From contig RBNI01007085.1 in NCBI GenBank assembly GCA_003990745.1, positions 1-10,669 of the forward strand: a stretch of DNA of 10,669 nucleotides, written 5' to 3'. This DNA is from Jimgerdemannia flammicorona (Eukaryota > Mucoromycota > Endogonomycetes > Endogonales > Endogonaceae). Position numbers and translations under genes: made by a program. The notes under the pieces are model-generated. The model saw only the letters and a program-made list of their open reading frames with translations. It made no database searches and was not told the origin of the DNA. Shown here piece by piece: positions 1 to 7,473 of this stretch (the first letter of the stretch is position 1; every line of letters starts with the position of its first letter).

Positions 1-32
<32 letters not shown>
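1..32. repeat. A32 homopolymer at left edge
   Basis: The window opens with 32 consecutive A. With the 20 T at the other end, this suggests the sequence is a contig whose assembly stopped in homopolymers. It could also be a genuine poly(A) tract of a retro-inserted element whose body lies outside the window, but nothing here shows that. Confidence 0.95.
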
Positions 33-33
<1 letters not shown>

Positions 34-62
34 CCCTGCCTCGTTTAAAGGGAAACTCATGT

Positions 63-243
63 TGACGTTTGTCAGGTAATTACATTAACACCAACTCAAC
101 AATTGACGTGACACGAGAGTAGTCGTTCTCTTTTCAAGCTTCCAGATTTATTTTTAGAGAGGCGTTTAGTTCGCATCCGCCTGATTGGCGAACTTGTCAT
201 GTTTTGATCTGGCGCTGACGTCCTGTTTTGTCGACACACGTCA
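63..243. promoter_or_regulatory. Cluster of four TGACGT (bZIP/CREB-ATF type) half-sites
   Basis: TGACGT occurs at 63-68, 104-109 and 216-221 on the plus strand, and as ACGTCA at 238-243. The last one overlaps the A of a candidate start codon at 243. TGACGT is the core half-site of CREB/ATF-type bZIP factors. Four copies in about 180 bp is far denser than in the rest of the window, so this may be the upstream region of the candidate gene starting at 243. No factor binding is shown by sequence alone. Confidence 0.3.
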
Positions 244-563
244 TGGGAGTTGAAGATTCGGACGAGACCCACAATTCCATCACAAATCTGCGATCCGCGG
301 TATGATGATTACCAATGCCAAGCATGAATATCGGGTCTAAAATGAGGATACGGAATCGTTGATAGTCATTTCCATTTGTGTTGGAGAGATCCATGTCTTT
401 CTTCATTTGCGTCCTATCCCACATAAATGCGTATATTCAAAAGCCATCCGCCAATATTTCTATCTTTCGGAACGATATTTTTCACGCAACGGCAATACAG
501 CAGATACTAACGCCAATGAATTTGGCGTCGCCAGCCCGTATTTGCCACATTCTCCAAAAATGA
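243..563 (+). CDS. Hypothetical small two-exon protein (low confidence)
   Basis: I do not recognise this protein. An ATG at 243 opens a 19-codon segment (MGVEDSDETHNSITNLRSA) ending exactly before GTATGA, a good fungal donor, at 300. Splicing to the acceptor GATAG at 361-365 removes a 66-nt intron and keeps phase 0. It joins a frame open from 366 to a TGA at 561-563, giving an 84-residue product. The second exon is hydrophobic at its start (SMSFFICVLSHINAY) and otherwise mixed, with no domain I can name. The intron length fits basidiomycetes, but its branch site is weak. The TGACGT cluster directly upstream is the only supporting context. A minus-strand frame over 197-424 competes for the same bases. 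It may also be chance, since exon-like constructs of this size are easy to find. Confidence 0.22.
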
Positions 564-2158
564 ATAAAATATTGTTATGTCGGTTAGGCCGCTAAGGAGA
601 TTATGCCACTAATCCTTTCAAGCCATTTCTCAGAGCGTGAAACTCTGCCTCCTCTGTATGTATATTTTTTAATATAAAAATACTTCGATTCTTCATCACT
701 GAAGAAAGCGAGGGTTTCCAAAAATTGGAGGTATTCCCCTCAATTTCCCAAACCCACGGAAATCTTTAGTAAAAGGCGAAATATTTATCCAACTTGAGTC
801 CAGGAAAGGGAAGTAGCGAATATTCGTAGTTGGGTGGGCTGCGCCCTATATATACGCTTAGACCAGCGGTGGCAATGGGGTAATCAATATGGGATAGAGA
901 ATTGATAGGATTAAAAATCTTGCCACAAAATTGAATTGAATGACGCACACAATCTTTATGCGAGGATGTCGGGACAAATTGAAGCAAGGGACTAGTCTCG
1001 CCTCTCTGCAAAGGCATTAGAACAAAGCCGGCGGATGTAATACTTGCCGGCCTTCAATCTAGGGCACCTCGTATATGCAAGACGTTTATGGTTAAAACAT
1101 GTCCCACATTTGGCATGCGGCCATGGCATTACAACTGGAGACTTTCCATGAATCCATGAATCGCATTGAGAAATGTAAGATATTTTGTCCTTGCATCTTA
1201 TCTATGTCCGCACGTAAAACATGACGATGTGACATTTCATAGGACGGCTGGGTCGTCATGGGGCTGGTCCCGTGCCAGAACATGGGGAAGACGTCAAACA
1301 ATATGTGTATTTTATATAAAATATAAAAGGCAAGTTACGTACGCCGGGCAGTCACCAACGGGCTAGCCGACATCGGCCATACGATGGCTGTTCGTCTGTT
1401 GCATTATTGTCCCTGTGCATTTCGTGCCGCATCAACTAATAGGAGAGGCAAAACCCGGTAAAAATAAAACGGATGATGAGAAGCCCACCATTAGAGATAT
1501 TCATTCTGCCTCACAATTCATAATTTTGGTGGTAGTTTTCTGCCGCTTCATTCAATGGGTAATGATGACGTAAGATCCTCCTCTCTATGGTGTGACGACA
1601 ATGGAACCTTGTTTCAAGTACAAGTACGCCTGTCCACCCAAAAGAGGCCTGCTCGCCTAATGATCTCATCTTCTTGAAAAAAACTCGCAATTCATCTCGG
1701 AGACGCGAGACCATTATAAAAGACCCAAATACAAACACGATGACAATGTGTCGAAACCTATTCTGAACCCCTGGATTTCTATCGAATTTTTCCTCCATCG
1801 TGGCGCTTGCCATTTTTGAGACATCGTGGAAGTGACAACCACATTAACCACCTGCGGTATGGAATCAGAAGACGACCACCAGCAAGGAACCTCAGTAAGC
1901 GAGAAATTAACCGCTGAATCAATGTCAAATATGTCTAACTCCTACCACCTGTATGTCTCTTTCCGCCTGATAGACCTCCGAGTGTCAGATATTCTACACT
2001 TCATCTAGCGTATCAAATCCCCGCAGCAAACTCGCCCAATCCAGCGCAAATGCTCCTGATACTCAGTATTGCGTCGTAAAAAAAAATTAGTGTTGCACTT
2101 CGAGATACTCTTCCTATACATGCGGTCCTTGCTATGCAAAACTCAAATGATAGTAACG
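564..2158. other. Long stretch without a recognisable gene
   Basis: No frame here gives a recognisable product. The longest is a minus-strand 100-codon frame at 1511-1813 with no domain and unconvincing codon use. A TATATATA element lies at 847-854 and reads GTATATATAG on the minus strand. It is followed in that direction by a pyrimidine-rich stretch and, 150 bp on, a 31-codon minus-strand frame at 601-696 (starting MKNRSIFILK). That arrangement resembles a small promoter plus ORF but is not strong enough to call. The region is moderately AT-rich and looks intergenic. Confidence 0.5.
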
Positions 2159-2173
2159 CACGTGAATCACGTG
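2159..2173. promoter_or_regulatory. Tandem E-box pair CACGTG-N3-CACGTG
   Basis: Two palindromic CACGTG hexamers lie at 2159-2164 and 2168-2173, starting 9 bp apart. CACGTG is the preferred site of bHLH factors carrying the His/Glu/Arg contact residues, which the neighbouring bHLH protein has. The pair sits about 400 bp beyond the 3' end of that gene, and no gene clearly starts beside it, so a regulatory role is inference. A further single CACGTG lies at 2498-2503. Confidence 0.35.
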
Positions 2174-2422
2174 AAGCGCGCAAGGACAAAGCGTAAGCGA
2201 CAAAAGTTCAATGTGTCATCAGAATATCAGTTTGCTAATCTATGTTGTCGAATACAAGTACATGGTCAAATGCAGACGACGTGATAATTGGGTGTTGAAT
2301 GTGAAAGCGAGCGTACCGTTTGTTGATTTACATTGCATTTTAATGTCAGACACAGCTGAATATGTAAATTCCGACAAACCAAGGAGTGAAGCGTTCTCGG
2401 TAAACCAGCCGAGCTAAAAGAC

Positions 2423-2428
2423 TTTATT
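2423..2428 (-). terminator. Candidate polyadenylation signal AATAAA
   Basis: TTTATT on the plus strand reads AATAAA on the minus strand, about 150 nt past the stop codon of the bHLH gene. The spacing suits a fungal 3' untranslated region, but the hexamer is common in AT-rich DNA. Confidence 0.3.
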
Positions 2429-2579
2429 TTTCAATTGTTGAGAATATAATGATTGGCGATTTACATATTGGGATGTAAGATGAATACAGTTCACCTACAC
2501 GTGAGCATGCTCTCAAAACAACTTATCCATTATCACTCCGAATCCACGCACCAGCATCTTTACCGTCCTCTCCTCTCCT

Positions 2580-3731
2580 CTATCTGCGCCCATGGTCTCT
2601 CATTGACCCAGACGGCCGCACCATCCGATTCGACAACTGCATTGGAGCTAGCCAGGGATGCGGCTCCGCCAACGGTGTACGGCCAACACCGAAAGGGTAC
2701 CGTGGTCCGATCGCGACGTCCATGTCGTCCGAGATGTGGGACAGAAGCTTGGGCGGCCATATCGGGGGCGTAGACGGGCTGAACATTGGCACGGCGGGTG
2801 GGGCACTCATGTGCAGGTGGCCGTGGATGGGTTGGTGCGGGGGAATTCCAGGGCCGGTCATTGGCAAAGCGGAAGGGATATTTGTGTGCATGTGAACGGA
2901 GCGGTGCGGGGGATGGACGGGGGGTTGACGCATCTGGTGATATTGAAATTGGTTGTTGGGGTTGGGCCCATTTCGGAACAGCTCGAGTTCGGTTTGGAGC
3001 ATTCGGATATGGTCGGCAGCTAGAGTATGGGAATTTTGATAAAGGATGAGTAATTATTACAAACATTGATATGATCATTTACGTCACTATTTACACCAAT
3101 GCATACCTTTCTTCAAAATCATCGCCTTGGAATCCGTGGTATTCGCACACGTCGGAACCACGCTCTTTAGCTCATCAAACCCCAAATTAATATTTCCGCG
3201 CCGCTTTTGCTCGGCCAATATATGCGCCTCCCTGCGCGAATTCATGTGCGGCACCTGTGTCTCGGTCGATGTGGGGCAAGGCGTTATGGAGTTTGGGGGC
3301 GACATCGGTGGGGGAGTCCGCAGGGACGAGCGGATGGGGGGAAGCTGGCAGCCGCCACTAGAGAGTGGACGGAGAAGTGGAGTGGGAGGTGCAAAGTGCT
3401 CGCCGTCGAGGTGCATTCTCTCTCTGTCAGCGCTGTCGGCGGGGTTTTGGCGAGGGTTGTTTGGATGAGCGACGATGTTGACAAAAGATAAATCAATTAA
3501 CGGCAAAGGAGTCACATCTCCCTTTACCTCACAATCGAGGTTATGTTCATCTTTGAGTATGTTAAAGCGGTTCGGGAAAGCACACCTGATGGTAGGAGAG
3601 AAGTGAAAAGGCAAACTTCGAAAAAACATTTCTAAGGCGGGTGCGTGGAAGCAGTCGTACGGCACGTGCGCCGTCTCAGCCGACATGAAACAGAATCGAG
3701 CAAAAGCGTACCAAATCCTTTGTTGAGGCAT
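2580..3731 (-). CDS. bHLH domain transcription factor (Mlx/Mondo-like bHLH)
   Basis: This is a predicted nuclear DNA-binding protein read from 3731 to 2580 in two exons, 3731-3107 and 3019-2580, about 354 residues if it starts at the ATG at 3731. A Ser/Pro-rich block lies at about residues 112-155. The bHLH follows at about 165-222: basic region RREAHILAEQKRR, helix 1, loop, then helix 2 (KKAADHIRMLQTELELF), completed only by splicing. His170, Glu174 and Arg178 are the residues known to read CACGTG in E-box-binding bHLH proteins. The tail, about 225-354, is rich in Pro, His and Met with no recognised domain. The AEQKRR-NI-GFDEL pattern resembles Mlx/Mondo-type bHLH domains, but orthology is not established. 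The N-terminus is uncertain. The frame is open back to 3746 (GTG), another ATG in a different frame lies at 3820, and coding-like composition is clear only from about 3480 downward, so an upstream intron is possible. A CACGTG at 3663-3668 lies within it. Confidence 0.88.
3020..3106 (-). other. Intron within helix 2 of the bHLH gene
   Basis: On the minus strand the exon ends AAGAAAG at 3107 and the intron runs from GTATGC (3106) to CTCTAG (3020), 87 nt. Joining G to CT gives an Ala codon and restores the helix 2 sequence LKKAADHIRMLQ. Without splicing the frame hits a TAG inside the intron at 3087-3089. The domain continuity makes this splice very likely. The intron carries a TGACGTAA element (3079-3086). 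Confidence 0.88.
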
Positions 3732-3967
3732 GGCCGAGACGCACACGAGTTCTCACATGATGCAATCCACTGGCCACTACAGGACCCGAGGTTTGGGTCG
3801 ACATTATAATTGGGTGCCATCGGTAGGGTGTGATATCGGAATACATGACAGGGATGTCAAATTTTTATGCGACGGCCATACGTTCGCGGACACAGGCTAG
3901 CTACAAGATAACCGGAATCACAGATTTGCTTAATGAGCCTCCGTACGGTTCGCCTGGTTTCGGTTGT

Positions 3968-4081
3968 TCAGGGGGTTGGTGTCAGCTTAGAGCGACATTG
4001 CGCGAAGATTCGGAAGTTGATGAAAGGCTCCACCTCGTCGAGCCTGTTCGCGAACGGGTCGTGTTTTTCACGGTAATACAT
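3968..4081 (-). CDS. Short exon-like ORF, 37 codons (low confidence)
   Basis: The product is not recognised. The minus-strand frame starts ATG at 4081, reads MYYREKHDPFANRLDEVEPF and continues to a TGA at 3968. Codon use is strongly C/G-ending (GAC, TTC, AAC, CTC, GAG, GTG), unlike the AT-rich surroundings, and the peptide composition is protein-like. A TACTAAT sequence just upstream (4094-4100 on the minus strand) resembles a branch site, but no good acceptor follows at the usual distance. It could be an exon of an unresolved gene, an upstream exon of the bHLH gene, or a decayed fragment. The plus strand is also open here (3830-4153), so the strand is not settled. Confidence 0.2.
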   Translation of the reverse strand: MYYREKHDPFANRLDEVEPFINFRIFAQCRSKLTPTP

Positions 4082-4142
4082 GGAAGCAAAAATATTAGTA
4101 CTTTATTACATTTTATTTGCCCATCTTTTTTGTGTTTCTCCA

Positions 4143-4179
4143 CGTTTTTATAAGGTTCAACGTTTCTATAAAGTTCAAC
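4143..4179 (+). repeat. Two-copy tandem repeat, 18-bp period
   Basis: CGTTTTTATAAGGTTCAAC at 4143-4161 is followed, sharing one base, by CGTTTCTATAAAGTTCAAC at 4161-4179, matching at 17 of 19 positions. The core ATAAAGTTC recurs at 4532-4540, 4601-4609 and 5596-5604 on the same strand. Function unknown. Confidence 0.8.
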
Positions 4180-4328
4180 CCCTCTGTCCCACAAATGTAT
4201 ATGCTTGCCTATTTCCTTCGGGTCCCAGCAAACTCAAACGTGAATCGGGTGGCACGGGCCATTGATTATTTCTTATAACGGAGCAGCAAATTGATTGTTC
4301 CAGATCTGTTAGGCAATACACGTTCTCC

Positions 4329-4353
4329 ACCCAGGTCTAGACCTACCCAGGTC
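4329..4353. repeat. 12-bp palindrome inside a 9-bp direct repeat
   Basis: AGGTCTAGACCT at 4333-4344 is a perfect palindrome. ACCCAGGTC occurs at 4329-4337 and again at 4345-4353, 16 bp apart. Together they give three AGGTC half-sites in two orientations, the layout of a dimeric DNA-binding site. No factor can be named. Confidence 0.7.
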
Positions 4354-5071
4354 AGGCTACAGGCCACTTTGATGGCTTTTGCATGCTCGCATTCGCCTCC
4401 AAAAAAAAATGAAAATAAAAATAAAAAATTGGTGCTTTCAAAGAGGAAAGTAGAATCTATCCAATCTAAATAAAAGACCTGAAAGTATTTGATTTTATAC
4501 CTAAACCAAGCTTGATACAGCAGTCACATTAATAAAGTTCACGCTATCACATATTCTGGTGAAAACGTGATGTATTTCAAGTATTTAACACACCCCCCCT
4601 ATAAAGTTCCCATCCCTGATCTGATTTCCCCCGTCACTATTTGTCATTAATGATAGGAAAGCATATTGATGCGCTACGAGAATTCTCTCCGCGTACTAAC
4701 ATTTTGCGACAAAATTTCATCAAATACAGGTTTTGGTGTAACGTTTTTGCCATCTTCTGCATGGTCTCCTCCGCTTGATGTCTGTGAAAGCTCGGGGAAT
4801 ACATCCGCAAGCTGATTAGGGCCTTTGTCCTACGCGCACCGCGAGTATTGTACTCCCTAGCATGTCGCAATGTCATACCGGCCTCCCTACGGGCAACTTT
4901 TGTTTTCGTGGGGAACTGTTTACACGTTTCTCGCTGCTACAATATCTTAAACATTGTCTTGATGTTAATTTCTTTCAATACTAGGATTCGGATAAATTCC
5001 CCGACATGCGGTGCAAAATCCTATACACACTCTTATCCTATCGCCATCCTCAATCGTCAGTATTTGTAAGC
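4354..5071. other. Intergenic stretch, AT-rich, no confident gene
   Basis: This holds an A-rich tract at 4401-4428, a C7 run near 4593-4599 and scattered AATAAA/ATAAAG sequences. A minus-strand frame at 4637-4876 (79 codons, with a basic Met-rich stretch ending near GENSRSASICF) is the longest candidate. It has no domain and no splice support, so it is not called. Confidence 0.5.
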
Positions 5072-5107
5072 GGGGGGTTTTTTTTTTTTTTCCTTTTTTT
5101 TTTTTTT
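5072..5107 (+). repeat. Homopolymer tract G6-T14-CC-T14
   Basis: Six G are followed by 14 T, two C and 14 T. This is a slippage-prone low-complexity tract. Base counts in it may not be exact in any assembly. Confidence 0.9.
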
Positions 5108-5623
5108 GAATGCCTACATCCGAAAACTGGGAAATATCTTGAACTTAGGTATATACTTACAATCGTGGTTCCATTTCGAGCATCCTTACGCGATTATGTG
5201 TCAAGTGCACGGACTGGTTTTATTTGGCTGAGGTCAAAATCTGAGACAGTTTGCACCCTACATTGAATCAATAGAATGGAAACTTGAAACACGATGGGAG
5301 TCCGGCCTAAAGAGGGTCGGATTAGCCACAAGGGACCTGGACTATATGCAATGTATTACACCTTGTCAGTGTCGGTTGGTTCACCGTACAATTAGCAGAG
5401 TCGCTGTCTAGCTCCCAACAATGCTGAATTGCGCCGGCGAATTGTAACGTTTCGCCAGCCTATACTTAATTTTCGGCACTTGCCGCCTGCATCGCTTTCC
5501 CATTCAATATCCTTCTGTTTTGTTTCGCCTTGTTCGCGGAACTATTTTGTACTCGTCTCCTGCAATTCTACTACAACGCCGAAACTTTGCGAGTAATAAA
5601 GTTCTTTGCGAATTTAATTTATG
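5108..5623. other. Stretch with no recognisable gene
   Basis: I see no supported coding frame, RNA gene or structured repeat. The frames present here reach length only by reading through the neighbouring T or A tracts as poly-Phe or poly-Lys. Confidence 0.5.
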
Positions 5624-5801
5624 TTTTTTTTTTTTTTTTTTTTTTTTTTTGTTTTCGGAATACTTGCTCGCAGTTAGTTGGTCAACAAGCAATCGATTGT
5701 ATACAGATGTTCGTCCAGATGATCGTCCTTTTAGCCTTTTAGCTTGGGCGCCAAACAAATTGTCAGGCTTACTTGAAAAAAAAAAAAAAAAAAAAAAAAA
5801 A
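5624..5801. repeat. Inverted homopolymer pair: T27, 125-bp spacer, A26
   Basis: T27 at 5624-5650 and A26 at 5776-5801 are near-equal complementary tracts around a 125-bp unique spacer, so the strand could fold into a long A/T stem. CGAAT occurs at 5609-5613 and again at 5802-5806, but the left copy is 10 bp from the T tract, so it is not a clean target-site duplication. The spacer contains the tandem CCTTTTAG CCTTTTAG and no RNA polymerase III boxes I could recognise. Confidence 0.85.
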
Positions 5802-6121
5802 CGAATACCACTCGACTTATTATCTGACATTCGTTCACATGAAATAACCTACTTAGGGGACCAGTACTTCCAAAACACGGGATGCAATTTTTACAAGATT
5901 GTTGTAACTTGATTGGTGGCAAAGCAGTAGAAAGCTTATTATTTTCTAGAAATATATCTTGACTCTGACTGATTGCCATCAAAATTTTTAAATGAACCGT
6001 ATTACCAAACCATTTATTTACATGTTTGGAATAATAGTTGCACAAGGATGTCAGGCTTTGTTGGCATAGGTCGCAATTTAGTGCTCCGCAGTGTGCCATT
6101 GCGCGGCTTAGATTGGGATTG
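5802..6121. other. Stretch with no recognisable gene
   Basis: Moderately AT-rich. A minus-strand frame crosses it (5731-6207), but part of it is poly-Phe from the A26 tract and it has no domain. Nothing is called. Confidence 0.5.
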
Positions 6122-6454
6122 CTACTGTTTTTTTTTAAAAAAGCTTTTTGCAATCGCTTTGGGTAGGAAGCTGATGGGGTGATTACAGGGCTGTCAACAC
6201 AGCACATAAGGCAATATTTTGAGCCATCCGGTAAAGGAGATATGGGTCATACTTTTGCTCACCGTCCGCGGTGCATGGCCGCCATTGGTAGTCTTGGTAA
6301 AAGCTTTTGAGCCTTGGACAGTCGTTTTGATCATCGACATAATTTCTAACTGTCCTTGAAAGACCGTGAGGGTGGCAACACGCTGATTCAAGACCTTGGA
6401 CAGCTCGTGGTCTCCTCCGAGCGCCATGTCTTTACAGGAATTTCCGGGCTTCAT
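6122..6454 (-). CDS. Hypothetical small protein, probably an exon plus a spliced tail
   Basis: The protein is not recognised. From ATG at 6454 (or the in-frame ATG at 6427, starting MALGGDHELSKVLNQRVATL), the minus-strand frame has well-mixed, C/G-leaning codons and a plausible amphipathic composition up to a strong donor GTGAGC at 6262. Splicing to TTGACAG (acceptor at 6191) removes 72 nt in phase 0 and gives 22 more residues, then TAG at 6122, for 86 residues in all. Unspliced, the same frame also runs 86 codons, to a TGA at 6194. The exon may really begin at an upstream acceptor, for example TGTAAAG just before 6427, so this may be an internal exon of a longer gene. The product's second part is basic (ending FFKKKQ) and partly encoded by an A-rich tract, which weakens the tail model. 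Confidence 0.3.
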
Positions 6455-6753
6455 GGGAGATAACGGATCTATCTAAATGTATCCTACCGCATACGTATAT
6501 ATATACTCACACAGTGACAACACTCCCCCTATACAAATTGACTATAGGCGTTTCTCAAGCACGATTTCTACCTGAGTAGTAACAAAAGTGCAAGTTCTTG
6601 CAGAAATGAGAAAAGATATATCATCATTTGTCCACACTTGCTAAGAGACATTTCAAAAGCTGTTTATAGCAAGATCATTATATACTTGTCGCACAGTTTA
6701 ATATGGGTTGCTGTGTCATGCCAAATAAACCTCTTCCATTTCTCTTCATTTTT
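6455..6753. other. AT-rich upstream stretch, no confident gene
   Basis: It contains TATATATA near 6496-6503. On the minus strand, TATATAAT near 6680 lies about 40 nt before a 27-codon frame starting MSLSKCGQMM. This could be a promoter and first exon for the candidate gene at 6122-6454, but I could not build a phase-consistent splice. Confidence 0.35.
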
Positions 6754-6849
6754 AAAAAAAAATATAATATAATAAAATAAATAAAATAAAAATAAAAATA
6801 AAACAAAAATAAACTAAACTAAATAAACTAAAAATAAAATAAAATAAAA
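6754..6849. repeat. A-rich microsatellite-like tract (TAAAA/TAAA units)
   Basis: About 95 bp are made almost only of A and T arranged as TAAAA, TAAA and TAAAC units, bounded by TTTTT on the left and GGGG on the right. This is a degenerate simple repeat with no coding capacity. Confidence 0.9.
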
Positions 6850-7473
6850 GGGGAGCATCTTGCATAAAATTTACAGCAGTAGATGAAGCATATTAACTGC
6901 GTCCGGTTCTAGCGCTCCATTTGCATTTGTCACGATTGTACATCAGAAGTTTACATTGCGCTTCGACCACCATTACATTCTACACTAGAAGGAGTGCTCG
7001 CCGAGCATCTAACGCTGGTCTCTGATAGTTTTGGGAATAATTCATTGAATCACGACAGTTCAAAGGCAATCAACCTCTGCATGCGTTGTTCCCCGAGAAA
7101 TCTCTACATCATGAACAAATTGACATCACGTAAAACACAACGCAACCGCACGTCATCAACGTTATTGTCGTGGAAGGAACGTGGGTATTGTGAGTTAGAA
7201 GGAAGTTTGGACATTGGAACAATTTTCTTGAAGATTAGGCATAGCCCATCCAAATTTTCATTATTAAAAACAACATTAAGTATTTCTGTTATTTGGCGTT
7301 AGAATATAGCATACTAGCTCAACGATATAATTCTGGTAGTTCGGAAAACACATGCCTGACGCTCACCACGCAACCACGTCTCATATGTTCTACTATATCC
7401 TCATTATGTATATCCCATACTACGAACCACGACCTTACAAATACTGGAACATGCACACATCAGTTTGGCATTA
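6850..7473. other. Stretch with no confident gene; 3' flank of the F-box gene
   Basis: A plus-strand frame at 6994-7302 (102 codons from a GTG) is the longest candidate. It has no domain, and its Ser/Arg/Thr-rich composition looks random. The region is the 3' flank of the minus-strand F-box/LRR gene. I see no AATAAA in that orientation within 400 nt of the stop. Confidence 0.45.

Noticed and set aside
197..424. Minus-strand 75-codon frame (ending DKTGRQRQIKT)
   Set aside because: Part of it looks codable, but it has no domain, no splice sites and no promoter, and it conflicts with the plus-strand exon model. I could not support it better than chance.
1511..1813. Minus-strand 100-codon frame
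   Set aside because: Codon use is mixed, composition is random, and no motif or splice context is present.
2560..3078. Minus-strand 172-codon Pro-rich frame overlapping exon 2 of the bHLH gene
   Set aside because: It is out of frame with the spliced bHLH helix 2, crosses the intron, and has low-complexity Pro/Arg/Ser content typical of a shifted frame.
2658..3491. Plus-strand frames over the bHLH gene (2658-3023, 3127-3468, 3207-3491)
   Set aside because: They are antisense to a confident bHLH coding sequence. Their Gly/Arg/Trp-rich character is the complement of Pro/His codons.
4637..4876. Minus-strand 79-codon frame with Met/Gln/Lys-rich centre
   Set aside because: It has no recognised domain or intron signals. 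Its length is within chance for this composition.
5609..5806. CGAAT copies flanking the T27/A26 unit as a target-site duplication
   Set aside because: The left copy is 10 bp from the T tract while the right copy is adjacent to the A tract, and five bases is too short to be meaningful.
5504..5912. Overlapping long frames on both strands with poly-Phe or poly-Lys
   Set aside because: They are open only because the T27 and A26 tracts read as Phe or Lys codons. They have no domain and no consistent composition outside the tracts.
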